A stretch of DNA of 64,000 nucleotides from Winogradskyella luteola (GTDB lineage: Bacteria > Bacteroidota > Bacteroidia > Flavobacteriales > Flavobacteriaceae), in the NCBI RefSeq assembly GCF_019203985.1, contig NZ_JAGSPD010000006.1:208952-272951 (forward strand), written 5' to 3'. Position 1 is the first letter of the stretch. Every line of letters starts with the position of its first letter. Below the pieces are notes generated by a model. The model saw nothing but the letters and a program-made list of their open reading frames with translations, was not told the DNA's origin and ran no database searches. Shown piece after piece: positions 9,696 through 19,262 of the stretch. Both the position numbers and the translations under genes were made by a program.

Positions 9696-11266
9696 GATTC
9701 GTTTTGTTTTTGAAAAACTCTCACGTAATTCACTAGCATTTTGTTAGGGAAAGCTGTATCGTCTATACCTTTTCTCCCTCCTAACATGCCACCAACAGCT
9801 ACATTTATTTTGAGATGAAAATCTTGATTAAAAGGCCATTCGTCTGTAGTTGTATTTTCATTTTCAATACGATTATAGACCTTACCATCTAAAAGAAAAC
9901 TCATATCAGCTGGCGTCCAGACTAAGCTGTAGGTATGAAACTTATCATAAGGTTTCTCAATATAAACACGTTTGCCTTTTTGGGTACCTTTCATATGATT
10001 ATATGCTTTGCTATGTATAGTGCCAAAAATAGAATCTGGATCGAAACCAACGTGTTCCATAATATCAATTTCGCCACATTTTGGCCAGCCAATCTCTTCC
10101 CAATTTTGGCCAAGCATCCAGAATGCAGGCCATAGACCAATCCCCTCGGGCAGTTTTGCATTGATATCTATACGCCCATAGGTCCAATCTGCCAAATCTT
10201 TTGTAGTAAGACTTGCTGAAGTATAATCTGCGTAGGGTTTTTTGCTAATCCAATTAGGTCGGGTTTGGTTAAGGTAATCTGTATTTTCAATCGTTTCTTT
10301 GCGCGACTCAATTACAAGATATCCTTTTTCTACTCTTGCATTCTCAAGACGATTAGTGTAGTACTGTTTTTCTTGGTTTCTTTTGAAGCCAATTTCATAA
10401 TTCCACTTTAGAGAATCAGGTTTCCCACTGTAACTAAATTCATCACTCCATACCAATTTATATCCTTTCGTGGTTGGGCTCTTTTTCATCCTCTCGAACA
10501 CCAATTCGGGTTCATTGGTAGTAATGTAGTCAAAACCATTGGCAAGCAACCAATCTATATCCTCTGCTTTATTGACTGTCCAAGCATTGAGCTTAAGTCC
10601 TAATTCCTTAGAATCTTCAATATAGTTTGGATGTTTTTTAAAAATCGAATGATAGTAATCTAGACCATCTATATTATCTGTTTTTAATTTTTGTGGGTTT
10701 TTAGAGCCATTTAAATAAAGAACTTTTGCTTTTGGGTCTATCTCTTTGATCCTCTGAATAATTCCATAACCAAAACTAATGTAGTAGGACATGTAAGATT
10801 CTGCCCCTAACTCCTTTACTATAGCAAGGGTTTTCTCTGCCATTAACTTGCTTCTTTCTTTTATTCTAGAGGGTTTGATTTCACAGACCATACCTGTAGA
10901 ATCATTATCTTTCATACCAGCCTCAATGTAATCTCTTAAGGTTGGTAATTTTTCGCCATTAGATAACTTATGCTTAGCTAATTCATCATAAGTATTTTCT
11001 TCTATGATAAGACCTTTATAGTCTGCATCGTGAGTTACAATTAAAATATTATCTTTTGTCATGCGCACATCAAATTCAGATCCTGTGCAATTCAATTCTA
11101 TGGCATATCTTAATGCTGCAATAGAGTTTTCTGGAAATCCTTTCGCTTTCCATGCGCCACGATGAGCAATAACTGGATTATTAGCAAAAACAATAGTTTC
11201 CGAATTTTGACCTGTATTGCAAGAACTAAACAGGGCACAGATGAATAAGAATAAAAAACAGCGCAT
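9692..11266 (-). CDS. GDPD-GH16 fusion lipoprotein: glycerophosphodiester phosphodiesterase plus beta-glucanase
   Basis: The start chosen is the ATG at 11266 (524 residues). The frame extends upstream to 11362, but the 32 extra residues lie over a hairpin and hide the signal MRCFLFLFICALFSSC (lipobox Cys16). Residues about 28-265 are a GDPD domain with VIAHRGAW, PENS, SEFDVR and THD, the usual His/Glu/Asp catalytic set. Residues about 275-524 are a GH16 domain with WSDEF, GLWPAFWMLG, and the catalytic motif GEIDIMEH (Glu399 and Glu404), of laminarinase type. The two activities on one surface or periplasmic lipoprotein suggest coordinated attack on a beta-1,3-glucan and a glycerophosphodiester. 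It is preceded by susD (98-bp gap with a hairpin) and overlaps the EEP gene by 4 bp. The domain pairing is seen directly; the joint substrate is inference. Confidence 0.9.
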   Translation of the reverse strand: MRCFLFLFICALFSSCNTGQNSETIVFANNPVIAHRGAWKAKGFPENSIAALRYAIELNCTGSEFDVRMTKDNILIVTHDADYKGLIIEENTYDELAKHKLSNGEKLPTLRDYIEAGMKDNDSTGMVCEIKPSRIKERSKLMAEKTLAIVKELGAESYMSYYISFGYGIIQRIKEIDPKAKVLYLNGSKNPQKLKTDNIDGLDYYHSIFKKHPNYIEDSKELGLKLNAWTVNKAEDIDWLLANGFDYITTNEPELVFERMKKSPTTKGYKLVWSDEFSYSGKPDSLKWNYEIGFKRNQEKQYYTNRLENARVEKGYLVIESRKETIENTDYLNQTRPNWISKKPYADYTSASLTTKDLADWTYGRIDINAKLPEGIGLWPAFWMLGQNWEEIGWPKCGEIDIMEHVGFDPDSIFGTIHSKAYNHMKGTQKGKRVYIEKPYDKFHTYSLVWTPADMSFLLDGKVYNRIENENTTTDEWPFNQDFHLKINVAVGGMLGGRKGIDDTAFPNKMLVNYVRVFQKQNES

Positions 11267-11304
11267 ATATACAATTTTAAGTTTATGATTGGTAATCCTA
11301 AAAA

Positions 11305-11335
11305 TATAAGGGCAAGATTTACTTGCCCTATATAT
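11305..11335 (-). terminator. Intercistronic hairpin between susD and the GDPD-GH16 gene
   Basis: On the minus strand AGGGCAAG pairs perfectly with CTTGCCCT around a 5-base loop, with AT-rich extensions and a TTATATTTTTA tract after it. It lies in the only long gap (98 bp) inside the susC-to-GH3 operon. It could attenuate transcription or protect susCD mRNA from 3' decay, giving more SusCD than enzyme. The tail is not a clean T-run, so partial readthrough is likely. Confidence 0.5.
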
Positions 11336-11364
11336 CTTTAAAAAAACTGCTAACTCAATCAATT

Positions 11365-12975
11365 TTAATAACCGTCATTCTGTGGGTAACCAGAACCCAA
11401 CAAATCTAAATCTCTTTGTGCTATTGGCCAATTAATATAATGTGATTGCCAATTGGTTCTAGGATCTTTAGCTCCTAAATTTGCTGGGAAAAATTCACCA
11501 TCCCCTGCATAACTGGTAATCTGAAAATCTATAACTTCTTGACCCATTCTCTTTAACGTAAACCAACGTTGACCCTCAAAAGCAAGTTCTCTTGCGCGCT
11601 CGTCTAAAATGGCTTGTTGATCAACACTTGTTAATGGCGCAGCGTTAGCCCTTAATCTTACGGCGTTGATATATGGTAATGGATCACCAGATGACATCAT
11701 CATAGCTTCAGCTGCGATTAAATATGTTTCAGCCAATCGGTAAACCATAATATTACTTCTATTTCTATAAGAGTCTTCATTGTCATCATCTTCAGCAAAT
11801 TTTATACAAGAAGGGTGTAGTCTTTGGTAATAACGTTGGTACTGAACACCCTCCGGATATTCATCACTGATAGGTTTATAGATATCAATTTCTTGACCTA
11901 TATTGTCACCTTCATTATAAAAAAACTTTCTTCTAAAATACGTATTATCATCTCTGTCATCATTTGGATCTTCTTCTAAAAGGTTCAATAAATATAAGTT
12001 TGGTAAAACTCTAGAAAACCCTCTTCCGCCTTGATCAATGTCTTCCTCTATACCTGGAATTTGAAAATATTGCGTTACGTAATTAGCATTCATCATGGTT
12101 ACATCTCCACCTCCTAACAAATCATCTTCTGACTGAATGACAAATAAAGCTTCAGAATTATCCTTATTGCCTGCAAAAACACCTGCTGTAGTAGGCACTA
12201 AACTGTGTGGGCTATCTGGATCTTCAATAACGTCTAATGCTTGATCTTTTGCTTCTTGCCAGTTACCTTGCCACATCGCAACCTTAGCCTTAACATGCTT
12301 TGCTGTACCTTTGGTAACACGACCAAATGTATCTACCCAATCTAAATTCTCAATGGCAAAATTAAGATCACTATTAATAAGTGCAAAAACATCTTCTTCT
12401 GAAGATTTGTCATTGATGACATCGAATGCATTTTCCACAGTCACAGTTTCTGTATTTATATAAATGTTATTAAACATTCTATATAAGTAGAAATAAGAAT
12501 GTGCTCTAAAATATTTGGCTTCAGCAATAACTTTTAATCTCACATCTTCATCTATACCGTCAATATCTTCTGCTGCATTAATAATGGCAGTTGCTTTGTT
12601 AGATATATTATAGAAATGCTTCCAAAATAAAGTAGATACAAAATTGGCACCTTGATCTACTGGGGAAATACCCCTTTGATAACGCCCCATTAAACCTGTA
12701 TAGCCTGTTCTACTAAACGCTAAATCGCTTCGAGACGACATAAGAACTGCACCCATGTAATCTTCTGTAGCGTTATCATAACGGTCTCTTTCAAACTTAT
12801 ATAAACTCACAACTCCAGACTTTAAACCTTCTTCTGTTGTGAATATATAATCTGAATCAATTAATGTACTTGGTTGTTCGTCTAAATAATCATTACAAGA
12901 CGCTAGCACAAAGACTAACATCAATGAAAAAAGCAGACTCACTTTTAATTTTGAATAAAAAAATGTCGTTTTCAT
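11365..12975 (-). CDS. susD: SusD/RagB-family outer-membrane glycan-binding lipoprotein
   Basis: 536 residues with a lipoprotein signal (VLASC, Cys27) followed by DYLDEQPST, the standard SusD start. Internal helices with the TPR-like pattern (AEAKYFRAHSYFYLYRMFNN) and the C-terminal ARELAFEGQRWFTLKRMG signature complete the RagB/SusD family profile. It caps the SusC transporter at the cell surface and captures oligosaccharide. The susC stop is 23 bp upstream, so the two are cotranscribed. Substrate is inferred from the neighbouring GH16, GH3 and GH-A enzymes as a beta-glucan. Confidence 0.95.
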   Translation of the reverse strand: MKTTFFYSKLKVSLLFSLMLVFVLASCNDYLDEQPSTLIDSDYIFTTEEGLKSGVVSLYKFERDRYDNATEDYMGAVLMSSRSDLAFSRTGYTGLMGRYQRGISPVDQGANFVSTLFWKHFYNISNKATAIINAAEDIDGIDEDVRLKVIAEAKYFRAHSYFYLYRMFNNIYINTETVTVENAFDVINDKSSEEDVFALINSDLNFAIENLDWVDTFGRVTKGTAKHVKAKVAMWQGNWQEAKDQALDVIEDPDSPHSLVPTTAGVFAGNKDNSEALFVIQSEDDLLGGGDVTMMNANYVTQYFQIPGIEEDIDQGGRGFSRVLPNLYLLNLLEEDPNDDRDDNTYFRRKFFYNEGDNIGQEIDIYKPISDEYPEGVQYQRYYQRLHPSCIKFAEDDDNEDSYRNRSNIMVYRLAETYLIAAEAMMMSSGDPLPYINAVRLRANAAPLTSVDQQAILDERARELAFEGQRWFTLKRMGQEVIDFQITSYAGDGEFFPANLGAKDPRTNWQSHYINWPIAQRDLDLLGSGYPQNDGY

Positions 12976-12998
12976 AATATTGCTCTTTTTTTTAATTT

Positions 12999-15900
12999 TT
13001 AAAATTTAACTCTTACCCCAAAGGTAAATGCGCTTGCATCTGGATAACCAGTATCTGCGTTAGAAAAGGTTGGTCTAATGTTAACCTCAGGACTATAGCC
13101 TAGATAATCTGTATTTGTAAATACGTTTGTTGCTGTAATATAAAACCTAATTTGATCAAAACTCAATTTGGATGATGTTTTATCTGGAAGTGTATAGCCT
13201 AAACTTACCGTTCTTAACCTTATATACGATGCATCTTTAACAGCTAAAGCATTTAAATACTGAGGTGTCGCATCAAAATTTGGTCTTGGAAAGGAGTTTG
13301 AAGGGTTTTCTGGCGTATAGTAATCTACCTTTACTCCATTTAATTTTCCGGACAATGTTCCACCATTGTTAAAATCTGATAAGAATGGGTTAATTTTAGT
13401 AGCTCCTTCTACAGCGTAGAAATCCAAAAGGAGATCGAATCCTTTATACGCAATAGTCGTAGATAAAGAACCAAACCAATCTGGATTTGGGTCTATAAAT
13501 ATACGGTCTTCTTGTGTAATTCTTCCATCTGGTCGTCCTGTAAGATTTCCTTCTTCATCTACTCCATTTGTATCTCTAACTCTAATATCCCCTGGTGCCA
13601 AATTTTCTTGTGGAAATGCCGAATCTGGGTTGGCTTGTGGTGCATTTGCAAAATCATCACCTTCTTGCCAAATGCCATCAAACTGATATTGGTAAATAAC
13701 ACCGACTGGCTGACCCACGTAGTAATTAAAAGTGTTATCTTCTGTAATTGAATTACCATCACCATCATTGTAAAGGTCCAAAATCTCATTTCTGTTATTA
13801 GACCAATTTGTAGAAACTGACCATCTAAAGTCTTCAGTATTAATGATGTTTGCCGTTAAACCAAGTTCCAAGCCTGTATTCTGTAATTCCCCAGCGTTAA
13901 AAAACGTAGAGTTAAATCCTGTAATTGAAGGTACTCCTCTTCTTAATATCAAATCTGTTGTTCTTGCATCATACCAGTTAATACTACCTACTAAAGTTCT
14001 ATTGAACACTGAAAAATCTAAACCTAGGTTTAAGGTTGTTATTCTTTCGAATTGTAAATCTGGGTTAGGTAATATAGTTGAAGGTGAAAAACCCGAAGCA
14101 GATTCACTATCAAAAATATAAGGTTGAGGATCTGCTGTAAAAAGTGATGTATATGGACGTCCTAAATCATTAACTAACGATCCGTAACTTGCTCTAAGCT
14201 TTAATTCTTCAATATATCCTACATCTTCTAAAAAGCTTTCTCTGTGGATTTTCCAACCAAAAGATGCTGCAGGGTTGTAACTCCATTTATTACCTTCGCC
14301 ATTTACAGATGCACCATCTGCCCTCATGGTAGCTTCAAATGTATATCTATCCATTAAAGTATAGTTTACCCTTGCCATGTAACCCAAATATCTAATGGTA
14401 GTTTCATCACGTTCTACAAACACATTGTTTAAAGCACTTGTAATTCCATTATAACCTAAGTCTTCGTTAGAGAACCCTTGCCCTTCTGTAAATGTGCGAG
14501 AAAATTTATTCTCTTGTGCCGATTGCACTAAAGTGACATCTAATCTATGATTGTCTGCCAATTGCTTATTATATTTTAAAATATTCTCAACTAAATACGA
14601 TTCGCGCAATTGATTATCAATTCTTGCGATTCCCATTACATCGTCACCAGCAGAACTTAGAGATGATAAGTATTGACCTCTTTCTGAATTTCGTCTTGTT
14701 AAATTGGCTTTTAACTGGTATTGAAGATCGTTTGTTATATTCCAAATTGGAGTTACATTAACGACAAAATCATTTCCTTTTTCATCATGATCTTGTTCCC
14801 TTAAATTCCACAATGGATTAACTGCTGTATCTTCTTCTCCACTTGGGAAACGCGTAATATTTCCATTTTCATCAAAAGCGCTTCCTAACGGTGAAGTTGT
14901 AATCACATTAACATTTGCGGCTCTTGCAACATCATCATTTAAAATATTGATATCGAAATTCACTGAGAATTTGTTACTTATTTTTTGATCTACGTTAAGA
15001 CGCAATGTTCTTCTTGTATAACTAGAGGTTGGGATAAGCCCATCTTCCTTAAAGTAATTTAAACTTCCAAAAACCTTAGTTTTTTCAGTACCTCCACTAA
15101 CACTAATGGCTTGACTATTTACAAAACCGTTTCTTACCAATTCATCTTCCCAGTCTACAAAATTATTATTAGCTATATTTTCTAATTCTACCTCAGAAAA
15201 AATGTCTACATCATCGGGATATGTATCGTCATCTCTATTTGTTCTCACAGCTTCACGTCTTAATTGCGCAAACTCTTGTCCATTATAAACATCAAAATTA
15301 CGCTCTATCTTTTTTGTACTTAAAAACCCATGATAACTGATAGTTACTTTTCCTATTTTACCACGTTTCGTAGTAATTAAAACTACGCCATTAGCACCTC
15401 TAGACCCGTAAATGGCCTGAGCAGATGCATCTTTTAGGAATTCTATAGATTCTATATCATCTGCATCAATATCTTCTATTCCTTCATCTCTAATGATACC
15501 ATCCACAACATAAATTGCACTGACGTTACCTTCAATAGAGCCTTGTCCTCTAAAAATAATATCTGATGTCCCTCCTGGTCTTAGCGTACCACCTCCTACA
15601 TCAACTTGCAGACCCGCAATTCTACCTCTAAGCATTTCGTTTACATCTGAGGTTGGTGTTAATATGGCTTTTTCCATATCGGTTGAAGCCACAGCATTAA
15701 CGAGATCACTTTTCTTTTGTGTACCATAACCTATGACAACAACTTCGTTAAGAGCTTCTGCATCTTCTATTAAACTTACGGTTATCGTTCCATCAGTTAC
15801 GGTAATTTCTTGAGTTTTATAACCTACGTAAGAAATTACCAATATTGCATTAGGATCTTCTACCGAAAGTGTAAAATTACCATCAAAATCTGTTGACGTT

Positions 15901-16070
15901 CCATTTGCTGTTCCTTTTTCTAATACAGATGCTCCTGGTAGCGGCATCTTATCTGATGCTGTTAACACTTTTCCATTTACCGTTATTTGTGCTGCCAATG
16001 ACAACGAGCCAAAAAGTAGAAAAAGAAATAGGCATTGCTTAATTCTTGATTTTTGAAATTTTAATTTCAT
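12999..16070 (-). CDS. susC: SusC/RagA-family TonB-dependent outer-membrane transporter
   Basis: 1023 residues. A signal peptide (about 1-28) is followed by a carboxypeptidase-regulatory-like domain (about 30-115, FDGNFTLSV, YVGYKTQEI), the SusC signature VVVIGYGTQKKSDL, a plug domain with VVDGIIRDEG and IYGSRGANGVVLITTKRG, and a 22-strand-type barrel ending in the aromatic residue of FGVRVKF. It imports glucan oligosaccharides using TonB energy, together with the SusD product. It is first in the operon; a 299-bp spacer containing an inverted repeat separates it from the regulator gene. The full length and intact motifs indicate a functional gene. Confidence 0.96.
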   Translation of the reverse strand: MKLKFQKSRIKQCLFLFLLFGSLSLAAQITVNGKVLTASDKMPLPGASVLEKGTANGTSTDFDGNFTLSVEDPNAILVISYVGYKTQEITVTDGTITVSLIEDAEALNEVVVIGYGTQKKSDLVNAVASTDMEKAILTPTSDVNEMLRGRIAGLQVDVGGGTLRPGGTSDIIFRGQGSIEGNVSAIYVVDGIIRDEGIEDIDADDIESIEFLKDASAQAIYGSRGANGVVLITTKRGKIGKVTISYHGFLSTKKIERNFDVYNGQEFAQLRREAVRTNRDDDTYPDDVDIFSEVELENIANNNFVDWEDELVRNGFVNSQAISVSGGTEKTKVFGSLNYFKEDGLIPTSSYTRRTLRLNVDQKISNKFSVNFDINILNDDVARAANVNVITTSPLGSAFDENGNITRFPSGEEDTAVNPLWNLREQDHDEKGNDFVVNVTPIWNITNDLQYQLKANLTRRNSERGQYLSSLSSAGDDVMGIARIDNQLRESYLVENILKYNKQLADNHRLDVTLVQSAQENKFSRTFTEGQGFSNEDLGYNGITSALNNVFVERDETTIRYLGYMARVNYTLMDRYTFEATMRADGASVNGEGNKWSYNPAASFGWKIHRESFLEDVGYIEELKLRASYGSLVNDLGRPYTSLFTADPQPYIFDSESASGFSPSTILPNPDLQFERITTLNLGLDFSVFNRTLVGSINWYDARTTDLILRRGVPSITGFNSTFFNAGELQNTGLELGLTANIINTEDFRWSVSTNWSNNRNEILDLYNDGDGNSITEDNTFNYYVGQPVGVIYQYQFDGIWQEGDDFANAPQANPDSAFPQENLAPGDIRVRDTNGVDEEGNLTGRPDGRITQEDRIFIDPNPDWFGSLSTTIAYKGFDLLLDFYAVEGATKINPFLSDFNNGGTLSGKLNGVKVDYYTPENPSNSFPRPNFDATPQYLNALAVKDASYIRLRTVSLGYTLPDKTSSKLSFDQIRFYITATNVFTNTDYLGYSPEVNIRPTFSNADTGYPDASAFTFGVRVKF

Positions 16071-16369
16071 GGATAATTGATTTGATTAAAGTTAGGTCGC
16101 AAAAAATGGCTTGAACAATTAAACTGAGTTTAGCGCATTATGCTATCGTAAATTTAAGCTCAAATCATTATCATATTCTCAATTATAACCACGACAAAAA
16201 ACAGACATTGCAAAATTGATATAAAAAATACATGATTTAAATAAACGAAACAACCTTAAAAGACTAACATATACATTCGCATGTTAATTTTCTGTAAACT
16301 CACTGAAAATGGTGATAAAATTATACTTGTCGTGGTAAAGTCTAGGTAAAAAAGAGTGGCGTAGTGAGA
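16071..16369 (-). promoter_or_regulatory. Regulatory spacer upstream of susC with a 10-bp inverted repeat
   Basis: This 299-bp non-coding spacer should carry the susC operon promoter. No convincing TAnnTTTG box was found on the minus strand. It contains an inverted pair, ACCACGACAA at 16188-16197 and TTGTCGTGGT at 16327-16336, 139 bp apart, which could be operator half-sites for the propeller-LuxR regulators (inference). The rest is AT-rich without recognisable coding potential. Confidence 0.45.
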
Positions 16370-19135
16370 CTAAAATTTTAAGATATAATTAACTAAGCTT
16401 TCATCATGGCTCAAATTGAGTCTTTTTCTTAGCCTGTAACGCTTTGTCTCTACACTTTTTGTTGAAATATTAAGTAATGGCGCTATTTCTTTTGATGATA
16501 AATTAAGCCTTAGGTAGGCACAAAACTTTAAATCATTAGGAGTTAAATCAGGATGTTCTGTTTTAATTTTATCTAAAAAGTCTTTATCCACATTATTGAA
16601 TGCCTGTTTAAAAAATCTCCAATCTTTGTTGTTTTTTAGGTTAGCATCTATTAAGTCTATGGCACTTTTTACTCCTTTTTTATCTGTACTGGTCTTTAGC
16701 TCTTTTTTTATTTTACGCAATAACTCATTCTTTTTTACAATACTCATGGTAGATGTTGCCAACTCTCTGTTCTTACTATCAATATCTTGACTTAGCTTAT
16801 CATTCTTTACTTGTATGATCTGTCTTTCATTTTTTATTTGCTCATGCCGTAATATTCTTTCGTAGTAAAACTTGTAAGCTCTATGAATCAAAAAGCCAAT
16901 ACCTAAAAGCAAAAGAAGATATAATAGAATTGCTAAATTAGATATGTACCAAGGTCTATTAATGGTAAATTGATAATTTACGACATTATCAGAAAGTTGA
17001 TTCTCAATTTTTGCTCTAATGTCTATAGAATAATCTCCATAAGGTAAGTTTTCAAACTGCATAGTCGGAGATTTTTGCCATGTGCTCCAACGGTCCGTTT
17101 GACCATTGAGCTTATACTGGTAATTAACATCTGTAAATCTGCTATACTCTGGTACCGAACTGCTAAAAATTATAGTTCCATATTTATACTTAAAATCCCC
17201 CATTTCACCCAAATGCAAAAACCTCGTATCATTATTTAAATCTTTAAGCTTGACTGCGTTTAAATAAATAGTGTAAGCAGACGATTTGTTTTCAACCTCA
17301 GATAAGTTTATAGTTAAATACCCATTAGAAGTTCCCAAAATATAACGCCTTTTGTTTATATGCTGTATGTTTTCAAAACCTTGAACGCCTTTTCTCAGGT
17401 TTGAAGGAATGGCTACATTATGCAATTCTGGCAGGTTAGTGAGATTATCGTTTTCAATAAAACTAATATTATCCTGAGAGAACAGCCATAATTTATCGGT
17501 TTGGTCTACTACGACCTTTACGGCTTTGTGCGACAAAACCATTTTGGTTAATATGCTGTCCTTAACAAACTCTTCTTTACTTTTAAGGTATTTAAAGACA
17601 CCATCTCCTGAGGCGTACCAAATATTATCTTTGTAAGTGATTAGACTGGAATTTTTTCCAAGCTCCAATTCAGATTGCCGTTTGGCATCCGTTACATGTC
17701 GCAAAGTACTATCTAGCTGTATTTTATAAACACCTTTATATTCGTGGTTAACTAAAATTTGATTTAAGTCGTTAATCTCAAAAAAGCGTGAGGAATTTTT
17801 AAAGGCTTCTATTTTATTTCTCACCCTCCAGACATCCTTATTTTTTTCTAAAATGTATAAGCCGTCGTAATTGCCCTGAAGTAAAAGATTGTTGTGGTTT
17901 GGAACTGTTCTAAAATTCCACGCTCCTAAAATAGGACTGATTTTTTTCGCTACCCCTCCTTGTATTAAAAACGTACCTAAATGATGACCACAAAATAAGG
18001 TTCTATCATTGTCACTAAAAAGGCTCCAGACCTGACCAGCCGTACCATTAATGAATTTAAAATCTTCATCAGCTTTTAATGGCCTATAGAACAAACCTTG
18101 ATTTGTCCCTACATACAATATATTATTGAAAATTAGAGTGGTGTAAACCGTGCCTATAACCCCATTATAATCAATGAATGTTTTAATCGGTGAATTAACA
18201 TTTACGCAATTAATACCATTATCTAAACCGAGCCAAACATTCTTATCTCTATCCTCAAATAAGGATAATACGGTATTATTCGCCAACCCTTTGGTTTGAT
18301 TTATTTCGTACTCAATTTCACCATTCTCTGTAATTTTAATCAATCCATTAGAAATAGTTCCAATAGCCAAGCTACCGTCTTTAAGCTGAATACTACTGAA
18401 TATGTTTAGTGATCTTAGCCTTGGGTTGGAGGGCACATCCCATTGTTGCAGCTTATTCTCTTTGAATTGAAACAAACCAGAATGACGTGTAAGAAGCACC
18501 ACAGATCCTTTATTGCTAAACATGTTTATTACACGATCCTCCAAAATTATGTCATCATCTATCAATAATTTAGGCTTACCTTGTTCAAGAATATAGATGC
18601 CTTCATTAGCTACATGATAATATAGCTTATTGTTAATGTTGAATACCTTGTATATAATATTTTCTGAAGTTATTGACCTAAAACTCTCAGTAGAATTATC
18701 ATAAAAAAACAATCTGTGTCCAGACTGAAAAACAACCCGATTGTCGTATTCTATAATATTCCATATCTGGTCATCATACAAAACTTCATCATCCAATTTA
18801 GGAATAAGGGATCTGTAATTTAATTGCCCAAATTCATTATGCTCCCAATACCCAAATTCTTCATAAGCACCTGTGTATATTACATCATCAATAATTTTTA
18901 CAGCCCTTAGAATAGTATTGTTTGGAGATGGATAAGTTTTCCATTCATATCCATTGAATTCCAATAATCCTGAGTTATTGGCCACATAGATAAAATTCCT
19001 GGAATCTTGTGAAATCATCCAATTTTGATTTTCAGCACCATAATCGGAAGTCGTAAAAGTTTCAATAGGTGGTAATTCTTGACCATGAGACATCAAGCCA
19101 ACGAATAACATAAAAATAGGAAGGATAATTTTCAT
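16370..19135 (-). CDS. Second membrane-spanning propeller/Y_Y_Y/LuxR-type regulator
   Basis: The ATG at 19135 (921 residues) is preferred because it gives a clean signal peptide (MKIILPIFMLFVG...SHGQ); an upstream in-frame ATG at 19159 adds eight residues. The layout matches the paralogue at 3405-6215: propeller blades (NVWLGLDNGIN, GTNQGLFY, GTSNGYL), Y_Y_Y domain (YQYKLNGQTDRWSTW), one membrane helix just before the basic RAYKFYYERILRH stretch, coiled coil and a LuxR-type helix-turn-helix (LSSKEIAPLLNIS, KSVETKRYRLRKRL). It lies directly upstream of susC in the same direction and is the best candidate activator of the SusCD operon. The near-identical recognition helices of the two paralogues suggest they bind similar DNA sites. 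Confidence 0.87.
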   Translation of the reverse strand: MKIILPIFMLFVGLMSHGQELPPIETFTTSDYGAENQNWMISQDSRNFIYVANNSGLLEFNGYEWKTYPSPNNTILRAVKIIDDVIYTGAYEEFGYWEHNEFGQLNYRSLIPKLDDEVLYDDQIWNIIEYDNRVVFQSGHRLFFYDNSTESFRSITSENIIYKVFNINNKLYYHVANEGIYILEQGKPKLLIDDDIILEDRVINMFSNKGSVVLLTRHSGLFQFKENKLQQWDVPSNPRLRSLNIFSSIQLKDGSLAIGTISNGLIKITENGEIEYEINQTKGLANNTVLSLFEDRDKNVWLGLDNGINCVNVNSPIKTFIDYNGVIGTVYTTLIFNNILYVGTNQGLFYRPLKADEDFKFINGTAGQVWSLFSDNDRTLFCGHHLGTFLIQGGVAKKISPILGAWNFRTVPNHNNLLLQGNYDGLYILEKNKDVWRVRNKIEAFKNSSRFFEINDLNQILVNHEYKGVYKIQLDSTLRHVTDAKRQSELELGKNSSLITYKDNIWYASGDGVFKYLKSKEEFVKDSILTKMVLSHKAVKVVVDQTDKLWLFSQDNISFIENDNLTNLPELHNVAIPSNLRKGVQGFENIQHINKRRYILGTSNGYLTINLSEVENKSSAYTIYLNAVKLKDLNNDTRFLHLGEMGDFKYKYGTIIFSSSVPEYSRFTDVNYQYKLNGQTDRWSTWQKSPTMQFENLPYGDYSIDIRAKIENQLSDNVVNYQFTINRPWYISNLAILLYLLLLLGIGFLIHRAYKFYYERILRHEQIKNERQIIQVKNDKLSQDIDSKNRELATSTMSIVKKNELLRKIKKELKTSTDKKGVKSAIDLIDANLKNNKDWRFFKQAFNNVDKDFLDKIKTEHPDLTPNDLKFCAYLRLNLSSKEIAPLLNISTKSVETKRYRLRKRLNLSHDESLVNYILKF

Positions 19136-19208
19136 TTTAAATTTCAGCAGATAGTGCATAGTATTACAGCTATTTGTAAATATAATTCTTGAACATGAGT
19201 ATACAAAG

Positions 19209-19229
19209 TGCCAATACTACTTGTATTAG
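19209..19229 (-). terminator. Possible terminator hairpin after glpF
   Basis: GCCAATAC and GTATTAGC form an eight-pair stem (one G-T pair) around TACTT, 34 bp downstream of the glpF stop and before the regulator gene. There is no strong T-run after it on the minus strand, so termination may be partial. Confidence 0.3.
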
Positions 19230-19262
19230 CATTTAACATTTATATAATGTACAACACTATTT

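Noticed and set aside
13559..13789. 76-codon minus-strand frame overlapping susC
   Set aside because: A different frame of the same strand within susC; no start context and no family features.
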